Shown here piece by piece: positions 1 to 12,079 of a stretch of DNA of 64,000 bases. Source of the DNA: Cyanophora paradoxa (Eukaryota > Glaucocystophyceae > Cyanophorales > Cyanophoraceae); assembly GCA_004431415.1 (NCBI GenBank), contig QPMI01000280.1:1-64000 (forward strand). Reading direction: 5' to 3'. Every line of letters begins with the position of its first letter. The stretch's first letter is position 1. The notes beneath the pieces were generated by a model, which was given only the letters and a program-made list of their open reading frames with translations, made no database searches and was not told the DNA's origin. The position numbers were made by a program, and so were the translations under genes.

Positions 1-3000
1 GATGCATCCGAAATCTCTCTGAGGGAATATGCACAAGGCGCTAGCCTTAGGCAGATGGCCTACCCACTGGCAAATCACTCAGTTGGAGGCCCCAGGTTTC
101 TGATCTGTCAAAAAAAAGAAGGTGGATGCTTCTCAAATCTCTCCAGGGGAATATGCACAAGGCGGTAGCCTTAGGAAGATGAACCCACCCACCAGCAAGT
201 CAATCAGTCGAAGGCCGCAGGTTTCTGATCTGTGACAAAAAAGAAGAAAGATGCACCCCAAATCTCTCTGGGGGAATATGCACAAGGCGCTAGCAAGTCG
301 CCAGAAAATACAAGAAAGATGCACCCCAAATCTCTCTGGGGGAATATGCACAAGGCGCTAGCCTTAGGCAGATGGCCTACCCACTGGCAAATCACTCAGT
401 CCAAGGCCGCAGGTTTCTGATCTGCCACAAAATAGAAGAAAGATGCACCCCAAATCGGAGGCCCCAGGTTTCCGATCCGCAACAAAATAGAAGAAAGATG
501 TACCCCAAATCCCTCTGGGGGAATATGCACAAGGCGCTAGCCTTAGGCAGATGACCCACCCACCAGCAAGTCACTCAGTCCAACTCCGCAGGTTTCCGAT
601 CTGCCACAAAATAGAAGAAACATGCACCCCAAATCTCTCTGGGGGAATATGCACAAGGCGCTAGCCGTAGGCAGATGACCCACCCACCAGCAAGTCACTC
701 AGTCGAAGGCCCCAGGTTTCCGATCTGCCAAAAAGAGAAGAAACATGCACCCCAAATCTCTCTGGGGGAACATGCACAAGGCGCTAGCCTTAGGCAGATG
801 ACCCACCCACCAGCAAGTCAATCAGTCAAAGGCCCCAGGTTTCCCATCTGTGCGCTTCAAATCTCTCTGGGGGATATGCACAAGGCAATAGCCTTAGGCA
901 GATGACCCACCCACCAGCAAGTCACTCAGTCAAAGGCCCCAGGTTTCTGATCCGCCACAAAATAAAAGAAGGATGCACCCCAAATCTCTCTGGGGGAATA
1001 TGCACAAGGCGCTAGCCTTAGGCAGATGACCCACCCACCAGCAAGTCACTCAGTCATAGGCCCCTGGTTTCTCATCTGCCAGAAAATAGAAGAAAGATGC
1101 ACCCCAAATCTCTCTGGGGGAATATGCACAAGGCGCTAGCCTTAGGCAGATGACCCACCCAAAGCACGACACTCAGTCAAAGGCCCCAGGTTTCCGATCT
1201 GCAACAAAAAAGAAGAAAGATGCACCCCAAATCTCTCTGGGGAATATGCACAAGGCGCTAGCAAGTCGCCAGAAATACAAGAAAGATGCACCCCAAATCT
1301 CTCTGGGGAATATGCACAAGGCGCTAGCCTTAGGCAGATGACCCACCCACCAGCAAGTCAATCAGTCAAAGGCCCCAGGTTTCCCATCTGTGCGCTTCAA
1401 ATCTCTCTGGAGGGATATGCACAAGGCAATAGCCTTAGGCAGATGACCCACCCACCAGCAAGTCACTCAGTCAAAGGCCCAGGTTTCTGATCCGCCACAA
1501 AATAACAGAAGGATGCACCCCAAATCTCTCTGGGGGAATATGCACAAGGCGCTAGCCTTAGGCAGATGACCCACCACCAGCAAGTCACTCAGTCATAGGC
1601 CCCTGGTTTCTCATCTGCCAGAAAATAGAAGATGGATGCGCTCCAAATCTCTCTGGGGGAATATGCACAAGGCGCTAGCCTTAGGAAGATTACCCTCCCA
1701 AAAGCAAGTCACTCAGTCGAAGGCCCCAGGTTTCCGATCTGCAACAAAAAAGAAGAAAGATGCACCCCAAATCTCTCTGGGGGAATATGCACAAGGCGCT
1801 AGCAAGTCGCCAGAAAATACAAGAAAGATGCACCCCAAATCTCTCTGGGGGAATATGCACAAGGCGCTAGCCTTAGGCAGATGACCCACCCACCAGCAAG
1901 TCAATCAGTCAAAGGCCCCAGGTTTCCCATCTGTGCGCTTCAAATCTCTCTGGGGGATATGCACAAGGCAATAGCCTTAGGCAGATGACCCACCCACCAG
2001 CAAGTCACTCAGTCAAAGGCCCCAGGTTTCTGATCCGCCACAAAATAAAAGAAGGATGCACCCCAAATCTCTCTGGGGGAATATGCACAAGGCGCTAGCC
2101 TTAGGCAGATGACCCACCCACCAGCAAGTCACTCAGTTATAGGCCCCTGGTTTCTCATCTGCCAGAAAATAGAAGATGGATGCACTCCAAATCTCTCTGG
2201 GGGAATATGCACAAGGCGCTAGCCTTAGGAAGATGACCCTCCCAAAAGCAAGTCACTCAGTCGAAGGCCCCAGGTTTCCGATCTGCAACAAAAAGAAGAA
2301 AGATGCACCCCAAATCTCTCTGGGGGAATATGCACAAGGCGCTAGCCTTAGGAAGATGACCCACCCACCAGCAAGTCACTCAGTCAAAGGCCCCAGGTTT
2401 CCAATCTGCCACAAAATAGAAGAAAGATGCACCCCAAATCTCTCTGGGGGAATATGCACAAGGCGCTAGCCTTAGGCAGATGACCCACCCACCAGCAAGT
2501 CACTCAGTCAAAGGCCCCAGGTTTCCAATCTGCCAAAAAGAAAAGAGAGATGCACCCCAAATTTCTCTGGGGGAATATGCACAAGGCGCTAGCCTTAGGA
2601 AGATGAACCCACCCACCAGCAAGTCACTCAGTCATAGGCCCCTGCTTTCTCATCTGCCAGAAAATAGAAGAAAGATGCACCCCAAATCTCTCTGGGGGAA
2701 TATGCACAAGGCGCTACCCTTAGGAAGATGGCCTACCCACTGGCAAATCACTCAGTCGAAGGCCGCAGGTTTCTGATCTGTGACAAAAAGAAGAAAGATG
2801 CACCCCAAATCGAAGGCCCCAGGTTTCCGATCTGCCAAAAAGAGAAGAAAGATGCACCTCAAATTTCTCTGGGGGACGATGCACAAGGCGCTAGCCTTAG
2901 GCAGATGACCCACCCACCAGCAAGTCACTCAGTCGAAGGCCCCAGGTTTCCGATCTGCCACAAAATAGAAGAAACATGCACCCCAAATCTCTCTGGGGGA

Positions 3001-6000
3001 ATATGCACAAGGCGCTAGCCTTAGGCAGATGACCCACCCACCAGCAAGTCAATCAGTCAAAGGCCCCAGGTTTCCCATCTGTGCGCTTCAAATCTCTCTG
3101 GGGGGATATGCACAAGGCAATAGCCTTAGGCAGATGACCCACCCACCAGCAAGTCACTCAGTCAAAGGCCCCAGGTTTCTCATCCGCCACAAAATAAAAG
3201 AAGGATGCACCCCAAATCTCTCTGGGGGAATATGCACAAGGCGCTAGCCTTAGGCAGATGACCCACCCACCAGCAAGTCACTCAGTCAAAGGCCCCAGGT
3301 TTCCGATCTGCCACAAAATAGAAGAAAAATGCACTCCAAATCTCTCTGGGGGAATATGCACAAGGCGCTAGCCTTAGGAAGATGACCCTCCCAAAAGCAA
3401 GTCACTCAGTCGAAGGCCCCAGGTTTCCGATCTGCAACAAAAAAGAAGAAAGATGCACCCCAAATCTCTCTGGGGGAATATGCACAAGGCGCTAGCCTTA
3501 GGCAGATGACCCACCCACCAGAAAGTCACTCAGTCCAAGGCCCCAGGTTTCTGATCCGCAACAAAATAGAAGAAATATGTACCCCAAATCCCTCTGGGGG
3601 AATATGCACAAGGCGCTAGCCTTAGGCAGAGGACCCACCAACCAGCAAGTCACTCAGTCCAACTCCACAGGTTTCCAATCTGCCACAAAATAGAAGCAAC
3701 ATGCACCCCAAATCTCTCTGGGGGAATATGCACAAGGCGCTAGCCGTAGGCAGATGACCCACCCACCAGCAAGTCACTCAGTCAAAGGCCCCAGGTTTCC
3801 GATCCGCCAAAAAGAGAAGAAAGATGCACCCCAAATTTCTCTGGGGGACGATGCACAAGGCGCTAGCCTTAGGCAGATGACCCACCCACCAGCAAGTCAC
3901 TCAGTCATAGGCCCCTGCTTTCTCATCTGCCAGAAAATAGAAGAAAGATGCACCCCAAATCTCTCTGGGGGAATATGCAAAAGGCGCTAGCCTTGGGCAG
4001 ATGACCCTCCCAGAAGCAAGACACTCAGTCAAAGGCCCCAGGTTTCCGATCTGCCACAAAATAGAAGAAGGATGCGCCCCAAATCTCTCTGGGGGAATAT
4101 GCACAAGGCGCTAGCCGTAGGCAGAGGACCCAACCACCAGCAAGTCACTCAGTCCAACTCCGCAGGTTTCCGATCTGCCACAAAATAGAAGAAACATGCA
4201 CCCCAAATCTCTCTGGGGGAATATGCACAAGGCGCTAGCCGTAGGCAGATGACCCACCCACCAGCAAGTCACTCAGTCGACGGCCCCAGGTTTCCGATCT
4301 GCCAAAAAGAGAAGAAAGATGCACCCCAAATCTCTCTGGGGGAACATGCACAAGGCGCTAGCCTTAGGCAGATGACCCACCCACCAGCAAGTCACTCAGT
4401 CATAGGCCCCTGGTTTCTCATCTGCCAGAAAATAGAAGAAAGATGCACCCCAAATCTCTCTGGGGGAATATGCACAAGGCGCTAGCCTTGGGCAGATGAC
4501 CCTCCCAAAAGCACGACACTCAGTCAAAGGCCCCAGGTTTCCGATCTGCCACAAAATAGAAGAAGGATACACTTCAAATCTCTCTGGGGGAATATGCACA
4601 AGGCGCTAGCCTTAGGCAGATGACCCTCCCAAAAGCAAGACACTCAGTCAAAGGCCCCAGGTTTCCAATCTGCCAAAAATAGAAGAAAGATGCACCCCAA
4701 ATCTCTCTGGGGGAATATGCAAAAGGCGCTAGCCTTAGGCAGATGACCCTCCCAAAAGCAAGTCACTCAGTCAGAGGCCCCAGGTTTCAGAAAGATGCAC
4801 CCCAAATCTCTCTGGGGGAATATGCACAAGGCGCTAGTCTTAGGCAGATGACCCACCCACCAGAAAGTCACTCAGTCGAAGGCCCCAGGTTTCCGATCCG
4901 CAACAAAATAGAAGAAAGATGTACCCCAAATCCCTCTGGGGGAATATGCACAAGGCGCTAGCCTTAGGCAGAGGACTCCCCACCAGCAAGTCACTCAGTC
5001 CAACTCCGCAGGTTTCCGATCTGCCACAAAATAGAAGAAACATGCACCCCAAATCTCTCTGGGGGAATATGCACAAGGCGCTAGCCGTAGGCAGATGACC
5101 CACCCACCAGCAAGTCACTCAGTCGAAGGCCCCAGGTTTCCGATCTGCCAAAAAGAGAAGAAAGATGCACCCCAAATCTCTCTGGGGGAAGATGCACAAG
5201 GCGCTAGCCTTAGGCAGATGACCCACCCACCAGCAAGTCACTCAGTCATAGGCCCCTGGTTTCTCATCTGCCAGAAAATAGAAGAAAGATGCACCCCAAA
5301 TCTCTCTGGGGGAATATGCACAAGGCGCTAGCCTTGGGCAGATGACCCTCCCAAAAGCAAGACACTCAGTCAAAGGCCCCAGGTTTCCGATCTGCCACAA
5401 AATAGAAGAAAGATGCACTTCAAATCTCTCTGGGGGAATATGCACAAGGCGCTAGCCTTAGGCAGATGACCCTCCCAAAGCAAGTCACTCAGTCAGAGGC
5501 CCCAGGTTTCAGAAAGATGCACCCCAAATCTCTCTGGGGGAATATGCACAAGGCGCTAGTCTTAGGCAGATGACCCACCCACCAGAAAGTCACTCAGTCG
5601 AAGGCCCCAGGTTTCCGATCCGCAACAAAATAGAAGAAAGATGTACCCCAAATCCCTCTGGGGGAATATGCACAAGGCGCTAGCCTTAGGCAGAGGACTC
5701 CCCACCAGCAAGTCACTCAGTCCAACTCCGCAGGTTTCCGATCTGCCACAAAATAGAAGAAACATGCACCCCAAATCTCTCTGGGGAATATGCACAAGGC
5801 ACTAGCCGTAGGCAGATGACCCACCCACCAGCAAGTCACTCAGTCGAAGGCCCCAGGTTTCCGATCTGCCAAAAAGAGAAGAAAGATGCACCCCAAATCT
5901 CTCTGGGGAAGATGCACAAGGCGCTAGCCTTAGGCAGATGACCCACCCACCAGCCAGTCACTCAGTCATAGGCCCCTGGTTTCTCATCTGCCAGAAAATA

Positions 6001-7662
6001 GAAGAAAGATGCACCCCAAATCTCTCTGGGGGAATATGCACAAGGCGCTAGCCTTGGGCAGATGACCCTCCCAAAAGCAAGACACTCAGTCAAAGGCCCC
6101 AGGTTTCCGATCTGCCACAAAATAGAAGAAAGATGCACTTCAAATCTCTCTGGGGGAATATGCACAAGGCGCTAGCCTTAGGCAGATGACCCTCCCAAAA
6201 GCAAGTCACTCAGTCATAGGCCCCTGGTTTCTCATCTGCCAGAAAATAGAAGAAAGATGCACCCCAAATCTCTCTGGGGGAATATGCACAAGGCGCTAGT
6301 CTTAGGCAGATGACCCACCCACCAGAAAGTCACTCAGTCGAAGGCCCCAGGTTTCCGATCCGCAACAAATTAGAAGAAAGATGTACCCCAAATCCCTCTG
6401 GGGGAATATGCACAAGGCGCTAGCCTTAGGCAGAGGACCCCCCACCAGCAAGTCACTCAGTCCAACTCCGCAGGTTTCCGATCTGCCACAAAATAGAAGA
6501 AACATGCACCCCAAATCTCTCTGGGGGAATATGCACAAGGCACTAGCCTTAGGCAGATGACCCTCCCACCAGCATATCACTCAGTCGTAGGCCCCAGGTT
6601 TCCGATCCGCAACAAATTAGAAGAAAGATGTACCCCAAATTCCTCTGGGGGAATATGCACAAGGCGCTAGCCTTAGGCAGAGGACTCCCCACCAGCAAGT
6701 CACTCAGTCCAACTCCGCAGGTTTCCGATCTGCCACAAAATAGAAGAAACATGCACCCCAAATCTCTCTGGGGGAATATGCACAAGGCACTAGCCGTAGG
6801 CAGATGACCCACCCACCAGCAAGTCACTCAGTCGAAGGCCCCAGGTTTCCGATCTGCCAAAAAGAGAAGAAAGATGCACCCAAATCTCTCTGGGGGAATA
6901 TGCACAAGGCGCTAGCCTTAGGCAGATGACCCACCCACCAGCCAGTCACTCAGTCATAGGCCCCTGGTTTCTCATCTGCCAGAAAATAGAAGAAAGATGC
7001 ACCCCAAATCTCTCTGGGGGAATATGCACAAGGCGCTAGCCTTGGGCAGATGACCCTCCCAAAAGCAAGACACTCAGTCAAAGGCCCCAGGTTTCCGATC
7101 TGCCACAAAATAGAAGAAAGATGCACTTCAAATCTCTCTGGGGGAATATGCACAAGGCGCTAGCCTTAGGCAGATGACCCTCCCAAAAGCAAGTCACTCA
7201 GTCATAGGCCCCTGGTTTCTCATCTGCCAGAAAATAGAAGAAAGATGCACCCCAAATCTCTCTGGGGGAATATGCACAAGGCGCTAGTCTTAGGCAGATG
7301 ACCCACCCACCAGAAAGTCACTCAGTCGAAGGCCCCAGGTTTCCGATCCGCAACAAATTAGAAGAAAGATGTACCCCAAATCCCTCTGGGGGAATATGCA
7401 CAAGGCGCTAGCCTTAGGCAGAGGACCCCCCACCAGCAAGTCACTCAGTCCAACTCCGCAGGTTTCCGATCTGCCACAAAATAGAAGAAACATGCACCCC
7501 AAATCTCTCTGGGGGAATATGCACAAGGCACTAGCCTTAGGCAGATGACCCACCCACCAGCAAGTCACTCAGTCATAGGCCCCTGGTTTCTCATCTGCCA
7601 GAAAATAGAAGAAAGATGCACCCCAAATCTCTCTGGGTGAATATGCACAAGGCGCTAGCCTT
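1..7662. repeat. Satellite A, left array (124-bp tandem unit)
   Basis: Tandem array of about 61 units with a typical period of 124 bp. The unit opens GATGCACCCCAAATCTCTCT, passes through a GCTAGC core and ends near AAAATAGAAGAAA. Some units are shortened, for example the partial units near 290 and 1,260. Between about 5,960 and 7,620 a longer period of 988 bp (eight units) is visible. Short open frames occur in all six frames, but because 124 is not a multiple of three they shift frame at every unit, so the array is judged non-coding. Confidence 0.97.
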
Positions 7663-9570
7663 GGGGAACATGCACAAGGCGCTAGCCGTAGGCAGGTGCA
7701 CCCTGCCCAGCAGAGGACCTGTGCGAGGCTCTGCCCATCCAAGTGGGATCTCCACCGAGTGTTTGGGGACTTGAATGTTTCCTGGGTTCACTCCCTCTTA
7801 GCCCTGGTCGGTTTGAATTCCCGTCAGGCCCACAATAGCAAGGTCAGGTGCACACAAAACAATCCAGGGGGAACATGCACAAGGCGCTAGCCTAGGCAGG
7901 TGCACCCTGCCCAGCAGAGGCCCTGTAAGAGGCTCTGCTCTTCCAAGTGGGATCCCCGCCAAGTGTTTGGGGACTTGAATGTTTCCTGGGTTCACTCCCT
8001 CTTAGCCCTGGTCGGTTTGTATTCCTGTTTGGCCCACAACAGCAAGGTCAGGTGCACACAAAAACAATCCAGGTGGAACGTGCACAAGGCGCTAGCCTTA
8101 GGCAGGTGCACCCTGCCCAGCAGAGGCCCTGTAAGAGGCTCTGCCCTTCCAAGTGGGACCCCCGCCGAGCGTTTGGGGACTTGAATGTTTCCTGGGTTCA
8201 CTCCCTCTTCGCCCTGGTCAGTTTGAATTCCCGTCTGGCCACAAAAGCAAGGTCAGGTGCACACAAAACCTTTCCAGGGGGAACATGCACAAGGTGCTAG
8301 CCTTAGGCAGGTGCACCCTGCCCAGCAGAGGCCCGGTACGAGGCTCTGCCCTTCCAAGTAAAATCCCCACCAAGTGTTTGGGGATTTGAATGTTTCCTGG
8401 GTTCACTCCCTCTTAGCGCTGGTCAGTTTGAATTCCCGTCTGGCCCACAAAAGCAAGGACCGGTGCACACAAAACCTTTCCAGGGGGAACATGCACAAGG
8501 CGCTAGCCTAAGGCTGGTGCACCCTGCCCAGCAGAGGCCCTGTACGAGGCTCTGCCCTTCCAAGTGGGATCCCCGCCGAGTGTTTGGGGACTTGAATGTT
8601 TTCTGGGTTCACTCCCTCTTAGCGCTGGTCAGTTTGAATTCCCGTTGGGCCCACAATAGCAAGGTCAGGTGCACACAAAACCTTTCCAGGGGGAACATGC
8701 ACAAGGCGCTAGCTGTAGGCAGGTGCACCCTGCCCAGCAGAGGCCCTGTAAGAGGCTCTGCCCTTCCAAGTGGGATCCCCGCCAAGTGTTTGGGGACTTG
8801 AATGTTTCCTGGGTTCACTCCCTCTTAGCGCTGGTCAGTTTGAATTCCCGTTGGGCCCATAACAGGGAGTCAGGTAGACACAAAACCTTTCTAGGGGGAA
8901 CATGCACAAGGCGCTAGCCTTAGGCAGGTGCACCCTGCCCAGCAGAGGCCCTGTAAGAGGCTCTGCCCTTCCAAGTGGGATCCCTGCCAAGTGTTTGGGG
9001 ACTTGAATGTTTCCTGGGTTCACTCCCTCTTAGCCCTGGTCAGTTTGAATTCCCGTCGGGCCACAAAAGCAAGGTCAGGTGCACACAAAACCTTTCCAGG
9101 GGGAACATGCACAAGGTGCTAGCCTTAGGCAGGTGCACCCTGCCCAGCAGAGGCCCTGTACGAGGCTCTGCCCTTCCAAGTGGGATCCCCGCCGAGTGTT
9201 TGGGGACTTGAATGTTTCCTGGGTTCACTCCCTCTTAGCCCTGGTCAGTTTGAATTCCCGTCGGGCCCACAAAAGCAAGGTCAGGTGCTCACAAAAACAT
9301 TCCAGGGGGAACATGCACAAGGCGCTAGCCTTAGGCTGGTGCACCCTGCCCAGCAAAGGCCCTGTACGAGGCTCTGCCCTTCCAAGTGGGATCCCCGCCG
9401 GGTGTTTGGGGACTTGAATGTTTTCTGGGTTCACTCCCTCTTAGCGCTGGTCAGTTTGAATTCCCGTTGGGCCCACAATAGCAAGGTCAGGTGCACACAA
9501 AACCTTTCCAGGGGGAACATGCACAAGGCGCTAGCCGTAGGCAGGTGCAACCTGCCCAGCAGAGGCCCTG
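7663..9570. repeat. Satellite B, block 1 (206-bp tandem unit)
   Basis: About nine units of a 206-bp repeat. The unit runs from GTGCACCCTGCCCAGCAGAG through CAAGTGGGATCCCCGCC and TGAATGTTTCCTGGGTTCAC to CCAGGGGGAACATGCACAAG. It is unrelated to satellite A except for the block around the GCTAGC core. Open frames up to about 215 codons in this family arise only from lack of stops and shift frame between units, so none is called. Confidence 0.96.
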
Positions 9571-9892
9571 ATCCTGAGTGACATTTGATCTTGTGTCCTT
9601 CCTTTTCCCGGGGCAAACCCTGATACCCTCGGGCTGCCCGACAGGGAGCGGGCCGTCACGGGGATTCAGGCCCTTCCTATGTGGCGCCGTCGGGTGTCCA
9701 CATAGGTTGGCTTTCCATTCTGCTGGCGCCCTGGGGGTGGTGGCCCAGGGTCCTGTACGTGGCTTCCACTCACTCCCCACGCTAGTGGGTCCCTGACGGG
9801 CCTTGCACGTCCCATTCGGGGCCTCTGCGGCTTTGTCATACCCAGTCTTGCTGGCGTGGATGTGTCTACTGCATTTCTCTCTCTCTCTCTTG
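9571..9892. other. Non-satellite insert inside a satellite B unit
   Basis: A 322-bp segment interrupts one satellite unit between its AGAGGCCCTG and TAAGATGCTCTGCC parts. It resembles neither satellite and ends in a CT-rich tract (about 9,877-9,890). No clear target-site duplication, terminal repeat or coding region was found. It could be a short non-autonomous insertion or captured unique DNA. Confidence 0.7.
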
Positions 9893-10497
9893 TAAGATGC
9901 TCTGCCCTTCCAAGTGGGATCTCCACCGAGTGTTTGGGGACTTAAATGTTTCCTGGGTTCACTCCCTCTTAGCCCTGATCGGTTTGAATTCCCGTCAGGC
10001 CCACAATAGCAAGGTCAGGTGCACACAAAAACAATCCAGGGGGATCATGCACAAGGCGCTAGCCTTAGGCAGGTGCACCCTGCCCAGCAGAGGCCCTGTA
10101 AGAGGCTCTGCTCTTCCAAGTGGGATCCCCGCCAAGTGTTTGGGGACTTGAATGTTTCCTGGGTTCACTCCCTCTTAGCCCTGATCGGTTTGTATTCCCG
10201 TCAGGCCCACAATAGCAAGGTCAGGTGCACACAAAAACAATCCAGGGGGATCATGCACAAGGCGCTAGCCTTAGGCAGGTGCACCCTGCCCAGCAGAGGC
10301 CCTGTAAGAGGCTCTGCTCTTCCAAGTGGGATCCCCGCCAAGTGTTTGGGGACTTGAATGTTTCCTGGGTTCACTCCCTCTTAGCCCTGGTCGGTTTGTA
10401 TTCCTGTTTGGCCCACAACAGCAAGGTCAGGTGCACACAAAAACAATCCAGGTGGAACATGCACAAGGCGCTAGCCTTAGGCAGGTGCACCCTGCCA
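9893..10497. repeat. Satellite B, block 2
   Basis: About three further 206-bp units, ending abruptly in CACCCTGCC where the unit should continue CAGCAGAGG. The sequence after this point is the AT-rich end of PLV copy A. The bases AGC could belong to either side. Confidence 0.95.
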
Positions 10498-10715
10498 GCT
10501 GAGCTTGGCGCGGTGTCTCCAACAATTAAATCCGCGAATTCTTACGATTTACCGTAACAGCATCGAATCTAATCGAAAATCACCGTAAGGCTCAGTGTCA
10601 CGATCGATTCATCTTCGATTCATCTTCGATTCACTCGATTCATCTTCGATTCAATCGATTCAATTCAACTTTTTATGCGCGGCTTCTCCCACGATTCCGC
10701 ACGATAGACAGTAAG

Positions 10716-10770
10716 GAGATCTATTGTACAATCGATTCCGCAAGATAAGCGGCAATGTACAATAGATCTC
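10716..10770. repeat. 15-bp perfect inverted repeat
   Basis: GAGATCTATTGTACA at 10,716-10,730 is the exact reverse complement of TGTACAATAGATCTC at 10,756-10,770, separated by 25 bp. It lies in the presumed terminal region of PLV copy A and could form a hairpin. The role is unknown. Confidence 0.9.
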
Positions 10771-10894
10771 GCACGATAAACAGTAACAATTCACGTTTTT
10801 TCGTGCGGTGTCTCCCACGATAACAACACGCTTCAATAAAAATAAATCTTACGTCGGGTTTCGCCCTTCCCCCGTCGTTTTCGGTGCAGCAAAT

Positions 10895-10992
10895 GGTTGC
10901 GCAACCATTTTTTTTGGTTGCGCAACCACCGCAACCAGGTCGCGCAACCACCGCAACCAGGTCGCGCAACCATTTTTTTTGGTTGCGCAACC
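10895..10992. terminator. Cluster of GGTTGCGCAACC palindromes downstream of integrase
   Basis: The self-complementary 12-mer GGTTGCGCAACC occurs at 10,895, 10,916 and 10,981. Between the last two lies a direct 20-bp repeat containing CAGGTCGCGCAACCA. The nearest copy begins 17 nt after the integrase stop (minus strand) and sits next to runs of eight T/A. This fits a structured transcript end, but a replication or packaging role is equally possible. Confidence 0.5.
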
Positions 10993-11009
10993 ACCCCGCA
11001 ACCATTTTT

Positions 11010-12079
11010 TTATGATCCCCCCCGCTTCGTTACGCCGCTCCTCAGATTGTACCGACGCCTCACGACCCTACTTCGATTGGGTCTGACGCCCTCCTTCGCG
11101 ACCAACCGATTCACCTTATTCGTTTTCTTTACGCGTTCAATGCGCTTTTGCGACGGGATCTTTATGATCTCTTCCTTATTCACCTTCTGTAATTCTTGCT
11201 TCTTAAAGCGCCGCTTTACTTCCTTCTCGTCTCCGTCGTTATCTTCTAAAATCTTGAACCGGTTCCCATCCGACCTTCCCACTTTGTAGACCTTTTGACT
11301 AAAACGGGCGCCCTCTTTGTCGAAGGCACCCACGCGACCCTCCAAAACACGCACTGTGTCGCCCGGTTTCACGGGATTCGTTTCATTCGCCTTCACGTTG
11401 TCGTTGTGAACAGTATCCCGTAGATACACAAAAAGTTGTTTATCTACGTTTGCATACACGGCGTTCGGCGAATCATTCTTTAAGGAACTATGGGGGCTAT
11501 TGTTATAAATCGATAGAACTTCGGGAACCATATCTATCCATTTCGTTGTCCCTTTCGAAGTCATCGACTTGCGTAGATACTGTTTAAAAGTGCGCGTAAA
11601 TCTATCTATGATTCCAAGTTTATTTCCTACGGTTATGTGTTCTTCTTTCGCGACATCTGTATACAACCTCACACCATTCGCATTACACCAATCTCTATAC
11701 ATCGCGCTACTGAATTCATTATCACCTGAGAGTGCAGCAACCATACCCGCTTCCTGTTTGAATTTATTCAGAATATTCGGAATGTCTTCGTTGTTCTTAA
11801 AAGGATACACGAATGCCTTTCGACTTAGAATGTCAACGAAACTGATCATCTTGTAAATACCATTGTTTGCTGTCTGATACCCTTTAAAAAACATAATGTC
11901 TACCTGAAATGAATTCGGTTTCGCGACGATTCTTAAAAATGTGGTGGGTTTTCGGGGTTTCTTAAAAATCTGATGCACTTCGGAATTTAAATATCGCTTT
12001 TCAATTCTTTTTCGTCAAATGTTACATTTTCGTTTATAAGTTTCTGTCGATACTTCTTGTAAGATAGAACGTTGTCCAT
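11010..12079 (-). pseudogene. rve-type integrase of PLV copy A, frameshifted near its N-terminus
   Basis: DDE-type strand-transfer enzyme expected to insert the linear element into the genome. The 3' 322 codons are open. They show FQVDIMF (first Asp), SGDNEF (second Asp) and a third acidic position in GIIDRFTRTFK, where Asp stands in place of the usual Glu, 38 residues after the second. A PGDTVRV segment typical of the SH3-like C-terminal domain and a basic tail follow. The true start appears to be ATG at 12,079, overlapping the replicase stop as TAATG. That frame hits TAA at 11,987-11,989, and the downstream frame is entered only after an indel around 11,990-12,020. The open part begins with a GTG codon at 11,978, so it has no credible start. 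Copy B has the same N-terminal segment, which supports this gene model. Confidence 0.85.

Larger units (their letters stand above)
10498..11009. other. Non-coding terminal region of PLV copy A
   Basis: About 510 bp without a credible gene. It contains CGATTCATCTT-type short repeats (10,605-10,660), a 15-bp inverted repeat (10,716-10,770) and a cluster of 12-bp palindromes (10,895-10,992). Its place beyond the integrase suggests the physical end of the element. ATCTAATCGA at 10,567 recurs at 32,301 in the opposite end of copy B. Confidence 0.6.

Noticed and set aside
1-7662. Regular repeats resembling a CRISPR array
   Set aside because: There are no unique spacers; whole 124-bp units are tandem copies, no cas genes are present and the context is eukaryotic.
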